Source: Taibaiella chishuiensis (GTDB lineage: Bacteria > Bacteroidota > Bacteroidia > Chitinophagales > Chitinophagaceae). From it: DNA of 64,000 bases. Positions 8,482 through 17,208 of this stretch are shown one piece after another. The notes under the pieces are model-generated. The model ran no database searches and had not been told where the DNA came from. It saw only the letters and a program-made list of their open reading frames with translations. Position numbers and translations under genes: made by a program. The stretch lies in NCBI RefSeq assembly GCF_003014535.1, contig NZ_PYGD01000006.1, positions 124,001 through 188,000 of the forward strand, written 5' to 3'. Numbering within the stretch: the stretch's first letter is position 1; each line of letters begins with the position of its first letter.

Positions 8482-10548
8482 ATGCTGATGAAAACAATTT
8501 ATCTATTTGCCTGTCTTTGGGGGATCACCTTATCCGCTCGTGCAGGTACGGGAGACACGATTACCGTACAGGGTCATAACAGTGTTGTGATCAAAACAGA
8601 TCCCAGTGTAGGGGAAACTTATTATACTGCCTGGTCGACCTTCCCCGCCGACACCACGCATTACCGCAAGGTGCTGGCTTACCTGACATTCGAATGCGCG
8701 CCGGGACTGAGCTGCGGCGAATGGGATTATCTCAACCATATCTATATCGGGAAAAAGGGCGGTATAAACGGCGATTCCCTGGGATATGAAATGGGCCGTT
8801 TTATTACACCTTATGGTTTTTACTGGAACAGTAACGACAACTGGAAACACGGCTGGTGGCTGGATATAACGGACTGGTCTTACCTGCTGCACGATTCGTT
8901 GCAAATTGTTTATAAGCACACAGGGTACGAATCCAACGCCGACCGCGGATGGAAAATAAACCTGAAATATTATGTAATAGAAGGCAGTCCGGTCAGAGAT
9001 TTCAAAAAGATGGACACACTCTGGCAGGGAATTTTTCAATACGGCAACCCCGCCAACAATATAGAAAGCAAGCTCGATGCACGGAACATTGTGCTGGATG
9101 CGGCTACAGCTACGGCCAAACTCTGGATCATGCAAACCGGGCACGGTAACGATAAGCCGGGTGGTTGCGGTGAGTTTTGCGCCAAGAACCGCTTTGTAAA
9201 ATGGGACAATACGACCATCAACACCCGTAATATATGGAGGGAGTGCGGGTTCAACCCACTGTTTCCACAAGCGGGCACCTGGATATTGGACCGGGCCAAC
9301 TGGTGTCCGGGGCAGACCGTACAACCCGACTGGATAGAGATCCCGGGGCTATCAGGTAATACAGCACACACGATCGATATTGATATGCAACCCTATACGG
9401 GCACCCAGGATTTTGGCAATATGTTTTTCGCCACTTATCTTTTTGAGTATGGGGCACCTAATGCACAAACCGATGTATCACTGGAGACCATTATATCGCC
9501 GAATACCGATTACGAATACAACCGGCTCAACCCCATTTGCGGCCGCCCGGTAATCCGTATTAAAAATAACGGCGCGCAGCCGCTTACCGCCCTCGACGTG
9601 GAATATGGGCTGGCCGGGCAACCCAAAGCTATATACCATTGGACCGGTAACCTACCTTTTGCACAATACGCAGATATTACCCTGGCCAATGCCGTACAGT
9701 ATCTTGTAACTACCGATGCAACATTCGAAGTGGAGCTCAAAAATCCAAACGGCGCTACCGACGAATATACCTACGACAATAAAACCAGCAGCATACTGAA
9801 ACCCACGCCGGTACTGCCGGCTGCATTTGTAGTTGAATTTAAGACCAATAAAGCCAATAAAGAAAACTCCTATAAATTTATAGATGCACAAACCGGCCAG
9901 ATCGTCCACCAGAAAAGCAATACCAGCTTCCCGGCGAAAAACACTGTATACCGGGACACCGTGATCCTGCAAAAGAACAGCTGCTACATTTTCGAATTTT
10001 CGGACGAAGGCACGCCATTGTCGGGTGGTTTCGATATAAACAAGGACGGACTGTATTTCTGGCTTTGGGACCGGCTGGCACAGGACCCGGCCAACCAACC
10101 CCATATTTCCATTATCGATAATACTGCCGGAGCACTGCAAATAAAAGAACTGGGCACCAATGCCAACCTCCGTGATTTTACCCAAACGACGACGACAGCC
10201 AAAGGCGCCGCCATCAGCGGAGCAGATTTCGGCACAAAAATCATTTACCAGTTTTCGACAAACAGTACCAACCTGTCCCATGAAAACAGAAATGGTGGCC
10301 AGGCAGAGATCAAAGTATATCCTGTGCCTTCAGCCAACGGACATTTCACCATCAACTACCATATACCCGACAATAAGGCGGCTATGATGGAAGTACGCGA
10401 CATCAGCGGGCGGTTGCTGTACGAAGGTATGCTCAGCGGCATCGGCGGGGTACGGGATATAGACCTCAGCCGTTTTTCCAAAGGCATCTACCTGCTCCGG
10501 ATTGTTACCCAAGGCGAAAGCATCTCCAAAAAACTCGTTATACAATAA
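8482..10548 (+). CDS. secreted PNGase F-like protein with T9SS sorting domain
   Basis: The 688-residue protein begins with a signal peptide (KTIYLFACLWGITLSARA). Residues ~30-370 resemble the two jelly-roll domains of peptide-N-glycosidase F (LSCGEWDYLNHIYIG, EMGRFITPYGFYW, KFVKWDN-like segments), an enzyme that releases N-glycans from glycoproteins. A middle region of unclear fold follows. The last ~80 residues (IKVYPVPSANGHF ... GIYLLRIVTQGESISKKLVIQ) are a T9SS type A sorting domain, so the protein should be exported to the surface or medium. Whether it is an active amidase is not shown by the sequence. Confidence 0.8.
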   Translation: MLMKTIYLFACLWGITLSARAGTGDTITVQGHNSVVIKTDPSVGETYYTAWSTFPADTTHYRKVLAYLTFECAPGLSCGEWDYLNHIYIGKKGGINGDSLGYEMGRFITPYGFYWNSNDNWKHGWWLDITDWSYLLHDSLQIVYKHTGYESNADRGWKINLKYYVIEGSPVRDFKKMDTLWQGIFQYGNPANNIESKLDARNIVLDAATATAKLWIMQTGHGNDKPGGCGEFCAKNRFVKWDNTTINTRNIWRECGFNPLFPQAGTWILDRANWCPGQTVQPDWIEIPGLSGNTAHTIDIDMQPYTGTQDFGNMFFATYLFEYGAPNAQTDVSLETIISPNTDYEYNRLNPICGRPVIRIKNNGAQPLTALDVEYGLAGQPKAIYHWTGNLPFAQYADITLANAVQYLVTTDATFEVELKNPNGATDEYTYDNKTSSILKPTPVLPAAFVVEFKTNKANKENSYKFIDAQTGQIVHQKSNTSFPAKNTVYRDTVILQKNSCYIFEFSDEGTPLSGGFDINKDGLYFWLWDRLAQDPANQPHISIIDNTAGALQIKELGTNANLRDFTQTTTTAKGAAISGADFGTKIIYQFSTNSTNLSHENRNGGQAEIKVYPVPSANGHFTINYHIPDNKAAMMEVRDISGRLLYEGMLSGIGGVRDIDLSRFSKGIYLLRIVTQGESISKKLVIQ

Positions 10549-10609
10549 GCCTGCCCTACCCTGTAAAGGCCTGCTTGCGAATATATAAGCGTGCCCTACC
10601 CGGCATTTT

Positions 10610-10631
10610 GAAGCCGCCTTACAGCGGCTTC
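10610..10631 (+). terminator. hairpin after PNGase F-like gene
   Basis: GAAGCCGC pairs with GCGGCTTC across a 6-nt loop, 62 bp after the stop codon. Only a weak T-rich stretch (TGCTTATTT) follows, so termination strength is uncertain. Confidence 0.5.
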
Positions 10632-10654
10632 TGCTTATTTAGCGCGGATAGCCG

Positions 10655-10685
10655 TTGCTTATTTGACAAATATGCATTAGGTTTG
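10655..10685 (+). promoter_or_regulatory. promoter of amino acid permease gene
   Basis: TTG at 10655-10657, a 20-bp spacer, and TAGGTTTG at 10678-10685 fit the Bacteroidota promoter pattern. The permease ATG is at 10719. Confidence 0.55.
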
Positions 10686-10718
10686 ACGTCTTAAAATCTT
10701 AACATCTAAAATTATTGC

Positions 10719-12338
10719 ATGGGTTTATTTACAAAGAAACCAATGGATGTACTCATCAGTGAGTCCGCCGATTCGGGTAAAGGTTTGAAACGGACACTGG
10801 GAGCAGGCGCTCTTGTTGCCCTCGGAATCGGGGCCATTATAGGCGCGGGATTATTTGTAAGCACGGCCACTGCCGCAGCGCAGAGTGCCGGCCCCTCTGT
10901 AACCCTGGGCTTTATTATAGCTGCCATTGGTTGTGCCTTTGCCGGTTTGTGTTATGCCGAGCTTTCGTCTTCCATTCCCATTGCCGGTAGCGCCTACACC
11001 TATACCTATGCAACTATGGGCGAATTGCTGGCCTGGGTTATCGGCTGGGATCTGATCCTGGAATACGCCGTGGGCGCGGCCACCGTAGGTATTGCCTGGA
11101 GCGAGTACCTCAACAATTTCCTGGTTAATGTATTGAACCTGCCCCCTATACCCTATGCCCTCTCCCACTCGCCGTTCGAACATTCGAAAGTGCTGGAAGT
11201 GGCTGCCGGTACCGATATCAGCTCCCTGCAAAGCGTATTGTCGGCCGATGCATTCGGCACACTCAGCCAGAAATCCCACCTGGTACTGTCTCCCGAAATT
11301 CTTACCAAAATACCTGCCAGCTTCCAGCAGTTTATCCATACCTATAGCGGTATGGTCAATATACCGGCGCTGGTGATCGTGGGCCTGCTGAGCCTGCTGC
11401 TGATCAAAGGCACCAAGGAATCGGCCTTCGTAAACGGCCTTATCGTTATTACCAAAGTATCGATCGTGATACTGATTATTATACTGGGCTGGCAGTTTAT
11501 CAACCCGGTAAACCATACTCCCTATATCCCTGCACCTACGGTGTATGTAGACCACGAAGGGCTTAGTCATAATTTTGGCGGCATTATGGGTATACTCGGC
11601 GCTGCCGGTACCGTATTCTTTGCCTTTATCGGTTTCGATGCGGTAAGTACCGCGGCACAGGAAACCAAAGATCCCAAACGCACCATGCCTATCGGCATCC
11701 TGGGTTCACTGGCGGTTTGTACCCTGTTGTATATCCTGTTTGCGCATGTGCTTACGGGTATAGCTCCCGTAGAGTTTTTCCGGAGCACGGGTAAAGAAGC
11801 CTCCGTATCCATGGCCATTACCAAATACATGGCGGGTTACGATTGGTTGAGCAAACTCGTTACCGTGGCGATCCTTGCCGGTTTCTCATCCGTAATCCTC
11901 GTGATGCTGCTGGGTCAGAGCAGGGTTTTCTATGCCATGAGTAAAGATGGCCTGCTGCCCCCTGTACTCAGCAAACTCCATCCTAAATACCAAACGCCTT
12001 ATAAAGCCAACTACGCCATTTTTGTTATTGTAGGCCTGTTTGCGGCCTTTGTACCCGGCGATATCGTAGGCCATATGACCAGTATCGGTACCCTGTTTGC
12101 CTTTATGCTGGTATGCGCCGCGGTAATTATATTGAGAAAGACCAACCCCGAACTGCCCCGCCAGTTCAAGACGCCGCTGGTACCCTTTATCCCGATCCTG
12201 GGTATCGTAGTATGCGGCGCCATGATCTATGGCCTGGGCTGGACCAACTGGCTGAGGCTGCTGGCCTGGCTGGCTATCGGCTTCGTATTCTACTTCGGCT
12301 ACAGCCGCAAACGCAGCAAGCTGAACAACCCGAAATAA
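10719..12338 (+). CDS. APC-family amino acid permease
   Basis: The 539-residue inner-membrane protein has about 12-14 hydrophobic segments. The first helix region GALVALGIGAIIGAGLFV carries the Gly-rich unwound-helix signature of the amino acid-polyamine-organocation superfamily, and PSVTLGFIIAAIGCAFAGLCYAEL follows as in the cationic amino acid transporter group. ETKDPKRTMPIGI and GQSRVFYAMSKDGLLP are further family motifs. A loop of about 80 residues (~145-215) between helices is longer than usual. The transported amino acid cannot be told. Confidence 0.9.
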   Translation: MGLFTKKPMDVLISESADSGKGLKRTLGAGALVALGIGAIIGAGLFVSTATAAAQSAGPSVTLGFIIAAIGCAFAGLCYAELSSSIPIAGSAYTYTYATMGELLAWVIGWDLILEYAVGAATVGIAWSEYLNNFLVNVLNLPPIPYALSHSPFEHSKVLEVAAGTDISSLQSVLSADAFGTLSQKSHLVLSPEILTKIPASFQQFIHTYSGMVNIPALVIVGLLSLLLIKGTKESAFVNGLIVITKVSIVILIIILGWQFINPVNHTPYIPAPTVYVDHEGLSHNFGGIMGILGAAGTVFFAFIGFDAVSTAAQETKDPKRTMPIGILGSLAVCTLLYILFAHVLTGIAPVEFFRSTGKEASVSMAITKYMAGYDWLSKLVTVAILAGFSSVILVMLLGQSRVFYAMSKDGLLPPVLSKLHPKYQTPYKANYAIFVIVGLFAAFVPGDIVGHMTSIGTLFAFMLVCAAVIILRKTNPELPRQFKTPLVPFIPILGIVVCGAMIYGLGWTNWLRLLAWLAIGFVFYFGYSRKRSKLNNPK

Positions 12339-12362
12339 GTAATGTTAGTGTGAGATACTGTG

Positions 12363-12390
12363 AAAGAGCAACCTTTAGAGGTTGCTCTTT
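12363..12390. terminator. bidirectional terminator between convergent genes
   Basis: A perfect 12-bp stem AAAGAGCAACCT / AGGTTGCTCTTT closes on a TTAG loop, with T-rich sequence on both sides. It serves the permease gene (+) and the UbiA-like gene (-), whose stop codon is adjacent. Confidence 0.85.
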
Positions 12391-12392
12391 CT

Positions 12393-13226
12393 TTATCGCC
12401 ACAGGATAAAGGCCGCATAGACCAGCATCATACCGTCAATAAACAACAAATAGAAAATATCGGAGCGGTATTTACGGGAAAGTACCAATACTATTTTCGT
12501 AACGATAATAATGGCCAATGCACTCCAAAGACGCTGCAGGATCGGGTAACGGGTATACTGCCATACCGCAAGGCCGAGCAATACCAATAGGAAAAAATCC
12601 ATCAACCGGAAGCAACGCTGCAGGCCGATGGCATTGGGTAAAGTATAGATACTGTTTTCGCGGTCGGTCTCCATATCCCGGATATCGAAGGCAATACACA
12701 GAGGCAGCATGAACGTAAAACGCAGCAGGAACTCTACTTCGTAAGCCTCGAAACTTTTGTTCCAGTACGCCATCGGCATCAGTACCGTTACTGCCGTCCA
12801 TACCATCGAGAGCAGGAACAGCTTCAGCAAACCCCAATCCTTAAGTCGCCGTTTTTGCGGGAAAGGCAGGATCGGCACGGAATAACCCAGGGATAAAACG
12901 CCCAAACCGACGCTGACCAGGATCACTTTGAAAGGGAGATAAAACAGGCAGACCAGGCTGATCAGGCAGCCCAGTACAATAAGTGCAGGATGTACCCAAC
13001 GATGCCGTAGCGTCCAGTCGGCGCGGTCAGAAACGCCTGCAGGGATGCGTTTGATATAGTAGTGCAGGTTATAAATGCAGAGCGTATTGGCGATCACGAA
13101 CCAATGCAAAGCCGTACCGAACGCGGGAATATGCCCCAGCAGCAGCTTTTCGGTAGCCATACAAAGCCCTGCAGCACAACAGGCCGCAAAAATGCTGGTG
13201 TACAATATCCATTTCAGAAACTTCAA
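12393..13226 (-). CDS. UbiA-like prenyltransferase-family membrane protein
   Basis: The 277-residue product has about eight or nine membrane segments. It carries DIRDMETDRE, which matches the second Asp-rich motif (DxxDxxxD) of UbiA-type prenyltransferases. The usual first motif NDxxDxxxD is not seen; NLHYYIKR stands at the corresponding place, so diphosphate chemistry may be altered or lost. Its substrate is unknown. It is convergent with the permease gene and divergent from the GtrA gene. Confidence 0.6.
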   Translation of the reverse strand: MKFLKWILYTSIFAACCAAGLCMATEKLLLGHIPAFGTALHWFVIANTLCIYNLHYYIKRIPAGVSDRADWTLRHRWVHPALIVLGCLISLVCLFYLPFKVILVSVGLGVLSLGYSVPILPFPQKRRLKDWGLLKLFLLSMVWTAVTVLMPMAYWNKSFEAYEVEFLLRFTFMLPLCIAFDIRDMETDRENSIYTLPNAIGLQRCFRLMDFFLLVLLGLAVWQYTRYPILQRLWSALAIIIVTKIVLVLSRKYRSDIFYLLFIDGMMLVYAAFILWR

Positions 13227-13275
13227 GCGCTGCGGAGAAAAGGTAGTCCGGCAATTTAGTTTAAAAGTACCGGGA

Positions 13276-13310
13276 TTTGTTAAAATTCACCTTCTTTTTC
13301 TGTACTTTTG
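13276..13310 (+). promoter_or_regulatory. promoter of GtrA-family gene
   Basis: TTTG at 13276-13279, a 23-bp spacer, and TACTTTTG at 13303-13310. A second TAnnTTTG match (TAATTTTG) lies at 13347-13354, closer to the preferred start codon. Confidence 0.5.
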
Positions 13311-13374
13311 CAAACTTGTGAAACATTATAAGGATAGCAGAAAGTTTAATTTTGTAAGGGATACCATTCTGAAT

Positions 13375-13875
13375 GTGATCGATTTTTTTCACCCGATCTT
13401 CTCCCGGTGGATTCCCTTACAGACCTTCCGGTACCTGGCCTGCGGCGGCGGCGTTACGGTGCTGGGGCTTGTTGTTTATTTTATTAGCTATAACTATATC
13501 CTGCACGATGAGTTGGTCAGTTTTGCAGGCATCCATATGACCCGTTATATCGCGGCTTATGCGATCTCCTTCCTGGTTAGTTTCCCCATCGGCTTTTTCC
13601 TTTCCAAATTCGTCGTTTTCCAGGAGTCCCACCTTAAAGGCAGGATACAATTGTTCCGCTATGCAGCGCTGCAGGGTTTCAACATTATCCTCAATTATTC
13701 GTTGCTGCACTTTTTTGCCGGTTTTTGCGGCTTCTGGGCTACGCCTTCACAAACGATCACCACGGCGATCCTTGCGGTGTTCAGCTATTTCTTTCAGCGG
13801 CACGTATCTTTCCGCAGCAAGAAACCACCCGTTGCGCTACATGCATCGATGGAGCAGGAAGAAAGTATGGGGTAG
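13375..13875 (+). CDS. GtrA family membrane protein
   Basis: GtrA-family proteins are small four-helix membrane proteins thought to flip or support lipid-linked sugars in surface polysaccharide work. Four hydrophobic segments are visible, with TFRYLACGGGVTVLGLVVYF at the start and RIQLFRYAALQGFNIILNYS later, both typical of the family. The frame is open far upstream without an ATG at the right place. I prefer GTG 13375, which puts IDFFHPIF at the N-terminus as in relatives; GTG 13318 is possible but sits almost on the predicted transcription start. Confidence 0.75.
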   Translation: MIDFFHPIFSRWIPLQTFRYLACGGGVTVLGLVVYFISYNYILHDELVSFAGIHMTRYIAAYAISFLVSFPIGFFLSKFVVFQESHLKGRIQLFRYAALQGFNIILNYSLLHFFAGFCGFWATPSQTITTAILAVFSYFFQRHVSFRSKKPPVALHASMEQEESMG

Positions 13876-13904
13876 TTTTCCGGGTCTTTAATTTTTTTTT
13901 AAAA

Positions 13905-13939
13905 TTGTGACGCAGGTACAAGGACAATCCTTACCTTTG
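13905..13939 (+). promoter_or_regulatory. promoter of tRNA-Arg
   Basis: TACCTTTG at 13932-13939 matches TAnnTTTG, with TTG at 13905-13907 (24-bp spacer, slightly long). The tRNA begins 24 bp downstream. Confidence 0.5.
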
Positions 13940-13962
13940 CGCCCTTGCCTGCCGGTAATACC

Positions 13963-14037
13963 GGCCTCGTAGTACAATGGATAGTATAAGAGTTTCCGAA
14001 GCTCCAGATTCAAGTTCGATTCTTGACGAGGCCACCA
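13963..14037 (+). tRNA. tRNA-Arg (anticodon CCG)
   Basis: The cloverleaf folds with acceptor GGCCTCG/CGAGGCC, D-arm GTAC...GTAT, anticodon loop TTCCGAA (anticodon CCG, codon CGG), T-arm TCAAG-TTCGATT-CTTGA, discriminator A and an encoded CCA at 14035-14037. The top pair of the anticodon stem is an A/C mismatch. Confidence 0.95.
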
Positions 14038-14039
14038 AA

Positions 14040-14069
14040 AGACAGAGGACAATCCTCTGTCTTTTTTTA
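14040..14069 (+). terminator. terminator of tRNA-Arg
   Basis: AGACAGAGGA / TCCTCTGTCT forms a perfect 10-bp stem with loop CAA, followed directly by seven Ts. It begins three bases after the tRNA CCA. Confidence 0.95.
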
Positions 14070-14647
14070 TACCCTTTACTTTCGCATTACCCGGCCGGGT
14101 AATGTTCCCCATCCCAAAAGACTCCTGCAAGGATAACACCAAAGGCATATGTAAGATAGATTAAAGCAGAGGTCCATGTCCGCCATATTGTGCGCAAGGT
14201 CCTTTGCAGGATACATCGCGGAGAAGAGCGCTCTTTGCCAATGCTTCCGGTCAGGCAAAAAAAGACACAGGAGCGTATTGGGCCCAACAAAGCGATTCGT
14301 TTAATCTACCAGCATTTTATGGTCTCGCTGCTGTGCGGCGAGACCATAAAATTCAAGGGATCACATTCGCCCGCCAGGACCTGGTATTGGGGTATATTTA
14401 CCTATCCCGGATAGCTTAAAGCGCTCCCTGTCTATTCCCTTAAATAAATAACAGAGGAACACTGCTACAGGCTTGATTTTAATACCCCTCCAGAAATTCC
14501 ACTTGCGCCCGTGGTAAAAAAATTGCATGATCCCTTGGCTCGCAAGTAATACGTACGGTAGTGTGCTTACCTTTGGGGACTACTCGTAGCAGGACGCTAC
14601 GAGCAGTGTGCATTGAGTATCCGGAATCATCGATAAAAAACAATGTT
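14070..14647. other. gene-free region after tRNA-Arg
   Basis: No convincing gene is present; the short frames here show no family features. It contains the hairpin/27-bp repeat described separately (14314-14383), a 10-bp inverted pair (CAAGGGATCA at 14354, TGATCCCTTG at 14528) and a small hairpin CTCGTAGC-AGGAC-GCTACGAG at 14583-14603. It may be the scar of an element that once used the tRNA. Confidence 0.4.
14314..14383 (-). repeat. structured repeat, copy 1 (hairpin plus 27-bp core)
   Basis: A perfect 15-bp inverted repeat ATTTTATGGTCTCGC (14314-14328) / GCGAGACCATAAAAT (14338-14352) is followed after 4 bp by a 27-bp core (14357-14383: GGGATCACATT, two bases, CCCGCCAGGACCTG). The same core, 25 of 27 bases, recurs in opposite orientation at 50673-50699 beside a hairpin with different arm sequence. 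Both copies lie 3' of a tRNA gene. Confidence 0.75.
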
Positions 14648-15031
14648 ATGCAGATAAAAAGTATAGACCACCTGGTATTGACCGTTGCCGATATAGAGCA
14701 GACGCTTGCATTTTATACCAGGGTACTGGGATTCAGGGAAGAGACCTTCGGTGACAACCGCAAAGCCCTGTGCTTCGGCAACCAGAAGATAAACCTGCAT
14801 CTTAAAGGACAGGAGATCGACCCGAAGGCCGCCTACCCTACCTGCGGATCTGCCGATCTCTGTTTTATCGCCGATACCGACGTGGAGACCGTTATGCAGG
14901 AATTAAAGGAAAAGAATATCCCGGTTGTAGCGGGCATCGTAGACAGGACCGGCGCAGTCGGCAAAATAAGGTCGGTATACCTGCGCGACCCGGATAACAA
15001 CCTCATAGAGATCAGTAATTACGTGCGGTAA
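14648..15031 (+). CDS. VOC family protein (glyoxalase fold)
   Basis: The 127-residue protein is a single vicinal-oxygen-chelate domain: IDHLVLTVADIEQTLAFYTR at the N-terminus with His as first metal ligand, INLHLKG in the middle, and VYLRDPDNNLIEISNY at the end with Glu as last ligand. The family covers glyoxalase I, dioxygenases and resistance proteins; this one is closest in look to the short glyoxalase/fosfomycin-type enzymes. The start ATG at 14648 places the domain at residue 1; upstream in-frame sequence has no family match. Confidence 0.85.
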   Translation: MQIKSIDHLVLTVADIEQTLAFYTRVLGFREETFGDNRKALCFGNQKINLHLKGQEIDPKAAYPTCGSADLCFIADTDVETVMQELKEKNIPVVAGIVDRTGAVGKIRSVYLRDPDNNLIEISNYVR

Positions 15032-15052
15032 CGACAAGGCAGTAAGACTATG

Positions 15053-15919
15053 CTACTCTTCTTCCCATATACGCGGCGCAGGCGGCGGCAGCGCAGCCGG
15101 TCCATCCTCGCCGTCATCCGACAGCCGGAGTTGTACCCTGCCGGGCAGTACGGTCTGCCCGTAGTTCAATATTATACGGTCGGCAGACCATCCGTTGTCA
15201 ACCAGGAAACCTGTTATCGTTTTCATCCGTTCCCAGGCCAGTTGCGTTTCCAGCCTGCTGTTTCCCGGATTGCCGCTAATCACTATTTTCCTGCCGGGCG
15301 CTGTGTCGGCCGCTAGCCGGAGCGCATGCCTGAGGCCCTTTTGCGCATCCTGTACCAGCTGCGCATTGCCATATATAAATTGCAGCGACAGTCCTCCCGT
15401 ATCGGCAATACTACCCATACAGGTATTATCCAGCGATAAGTTGCGCACGTCGACAACATGACCGACATACAAACTCCCGATATTGTCTGCCGGCAGCACG
15501 CCCGTCTCGTACCATAACGCCAGCTGCTTACACACCTTATTCCGCGCCCTGATCAGTATTACCTGGTCTCCGAGTTCGGAATCGATGCCATTACGCAGAC
15601 CCGATACCAGTTCGTAATAATACACGGCCTTTACCAGGTCGGCATCGGCATGATTGCGCCGGTACATCGCGGCATATTGATCGCCCAGTTTGGTTGCAGC
15701 GTCTATAAACCGCGCCTGCCTGCTGCCGCGCTGGTCCACCGGGAAACCCGCGTCTACTATGGCTTGTAACGCTGCTCTTCCGGACGGCAGGGAATCGGCA
15801 ACTTCGGGCTGTTCCGTATTGGAAGATGAAAGGCAGGCGGCAGGCATACCGATAGCCTGAACGAAAATACTACAGGATAAAAGAGCAGCGATGACCGCCG
15901 CGAATGGTTTGAGCAACAT
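15053..15919 (-). CDS. exported protein with degenerate OmpA-like C-terminus
   Basis: The 288-residue product starts with a signal peptide (LLKPFAAVIAALLSCSIFVQA). I do not recognise the middle part. Residues ~210-262 (VISGNPGNSRLETQLAWERM, then LVDNGWSADRIILNYG) resemble the peptidoglycan-binding helix of OmpA domains, with the conserved Arg present but the usual Asp not evident. It ends in a Pro-rich tail with acidic end. A periplasmic or outer-membrane location is likely; function unknown. Confidence 0.6.
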   Translation of the reverse strand: MLLKPFAAVIAALLSCSIFVQAIGMPAACLSSSNTEQPEVADSLPSGRAALQAIVDAGFPVDQRGSRQARFIDAATKLGDQYAAMYRRNHADADLVKAVYYYELVSGLRNGIDSELGDQVILIRARNKVCKQLALWYETGVLPADNIGSLYVGHVVDVRNLSLDNTCMGSIADTGGLSLQFIYGNAQLVQDAQKGLRHALRLAADTAPGRKIVISGNPGNSRLETQLAWERMKTITGFLVDNGWSADRIILNYGQTVLPGRVQLRLSDDGEDGPAALPPPAPRIWEEE

Positions 15920-16017
15920 GGAATAAACCGGCGCTTGGTTTAAGCGGCGAAGTTAAGACCTGCCTTTCCATTTATCGCTCTAAGCGCAATAAATTTCGGT
16001 TATGTTATGCCATCCGC

Positions 16018-16422
16018 TCAGCATTTATTGAGCCAATCAGTAAGGGTGCGTATGGCATGCCGGATCTTCTCGGTTTCGAAGTGTTCTTCTTCATCCATAA
16101 ATAAATGCGCGTGCCGGCAGGCATAGAGTGAACGTTCTTCGAGCGCAGTGGCCACTGCTTCGTCTGCACAGGTTTTATCGAGTACCAGCCTGATGCTGGC
16201 CTGTTGCTTTTCATCCAGGCATATTGCCGAATAAGCCACCGTCTTTTTATTGTATTCTACAATGTTCAGGGGAATGCCGAAGTCGGCATCGAGCGATTCG
16301 CCCCGGTAGCTGTAACGCCCGTCGGGCTGCTGTTCGCGGTAGAGTTTAACGATCGATTTCAGGTCTGAAAGGTATACCGGCCTGTAGATGAATTGATCCT
16401 GCTCCCTGGTCTGTCTGGACAT
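16018..16422 (-). CDS. hypothetical protein, possibly GNAT-like
   Basis: The 134-residue product starts MSRQTREQDQFIYRPVYLSD. The opening pattern YRPVYLSDLKSIVKLYREQ and the beta-strand-like stretch KKTVAYSAICLDEKQQASIR resemble the N-terminal half of a GNAT acetyltransferase, but I cannot find an acetyl-CoA loop, so this is weak. The frame is open for another 186 bases upstream, without a good start context. Confidence 0.5.
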   Translation of the reverse strand: MSRQTREQDQFIYRPVYLSDLKSIVKLYREQQPDGRYSYRGESLDADFGIPLNIVEYNKKTVAYSAICLDEKQQASIRLVLDKTCADEAVATALEERSLYACRHAHLFMDEEEHFETEKIRHAIRTLTDWLNKC

Positions 16423-16717
16423 GATCTTAGGTTTTTTATACCCCAAAATTAACAGGCTTTCCGCATTGAATACAGATACAAAAATGAGTTTTAGCATGGA
16501 CACAGATTGCGCGTTCCGCCAGTTCATATGCACAATTCTGGTGCCCATCCGGACCTGCGGTCCTGGCGGAGCAATACAAGCCGCAGGAATCACACAAAGC
16601 CTGTTCACAAAAATATAACAGCCCCTGATGCAGGTGGGGCAAGGCTTTCACACTGAGTAACTATAATTCACACTTATTGTCGCATCCGGAACAGGTCAAC
16701 TTTTATCTTCGCGCGTC

Positions 16718-16797
16718 GTATAAAAAAATCGTATTGTACGAAAGTTCTTTACTTACTCGCGTTGCGCCCGGTCCTAAACCAGACCGGGCGCTTTTTA
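16718..16797 (+). ncRNA. candidate small RNA ending in a strong terminator
   Basis: Between the predicted transcription start near 16718 and the terminator there are about 80 bases and no reading frame of any length. No named RNA family is recognised; the call rests only on promoter plus terminator. Confidence 0.3.
16764..16796 (+). terminator. rho-independent terminator
   Basis: GCGCCCGGTC / GACCGGGCGC forms a perfect 10-bp stem with an 8-nt loop followed by TTTTT. There is no protein gene upstream on this strand within 700 bp. Confidence 0.85.
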
Positions 16798-16844
16798 CTG
16801 TTATCTGCGGGTATAGATCGCCACCGGCCACAGTGCTTATGCAT

Positions 16845-16868
16845 TAAAAAAGCCCGGCAGAACCGGGC
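16845..16868 (-). terminator. terminator of lanthipeptide precursor gene
   Basis: GCCCGG / CCGGGC stem with a 5-nt loop; on the reverse strand it is followed by six Ts. It lies 26 bp after the precursor stop codon. Confidence 0.7.
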
Positions 16869-16893
16869 CTTAGCTATTTTTTAAAGGGGTTAC

Positions 16894-17082
16894 TTAAGCG
16901 ATCGTACGCTGACAGGTACCACCGCCCTGTGTATTGTTACAACCTTCGGTTACAGGAGGACAGCCCTCACTTACTTTACTGAAACCGAGATCGCGGCTGA
17001 GGTCTTTGCCACCGGTCAGCGATTGCAGGTTAACGATCGTATGCTTTTTCAGCGACAGGGGGTTGCTGTTTTTCTTCTTCAT
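16894..17082 (-). CDS. class I lanthipeptide-type precursor peptide
   Basis: The 62-residue peptide has the leader seen in Bacteroidota class I lanthipeptide precursors: a Lys-rich start, then LSLKKHTIVNLQSL (residues 9-22) and a Gly-Gly at 24-25. The following part carries C41, C48 and C57 among Ser/Thr residues (EGCPPVTEGCNNTQGGGTCQ), suited to lanthionine rings. It is known of the class that a LanB dehydratase and LanC cyclase act on such peptides; none is seen in this window. Upstream on the same strand are a small lipoprotein and a DUF4919 gene. Start chosen at the MKKK motif. Confidence 0.75.
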   Translation of the reverse strand: MKKKNSNPLSLKKHTIVNLQSLTGGKDLSRDLGFSKVSEGCPPVTEGCNNTQGGGTCQRTIA

Positions 17083-17208
17083 AAAAATTCGGTTTATGCA
17101 ACGAATATAAGCGCTTTGCGGACTGCACACGACTCTTCTGGACCAATACCTGTTTGGTCTGTACCAGCAAGGCTTTGCATCCTATCTGCCACAACACACC
17201 GTGCTATT

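Larger units (their letters stand above)
16423..16893. other. intergenic region with candidate small RNA and two terminators
   Basis: No gene is supported here. A near-consensus promoter (TTG 16677-16679; TATCTTCG 16704-16711, one mismatch) points to the + strand and leads within about 80 bases to a strong terminator. A second, reverse-strand terminator serves the lanthipeptide gene. Confidence 0.5.

Noticed and set aside
13075-13374. Longer N-terminus for the GtrA protein
   Set aside because: The upstream part overlaps the divergent UbiA-like gene and the promoter region, and reads as unrelated sequence.
14190-14419. Overlapping short frames after tRNA-Arg
   Set aside because: Composition is not protein-like, both strands are open equally, and the frames cross the hairpin of the structured repeat.
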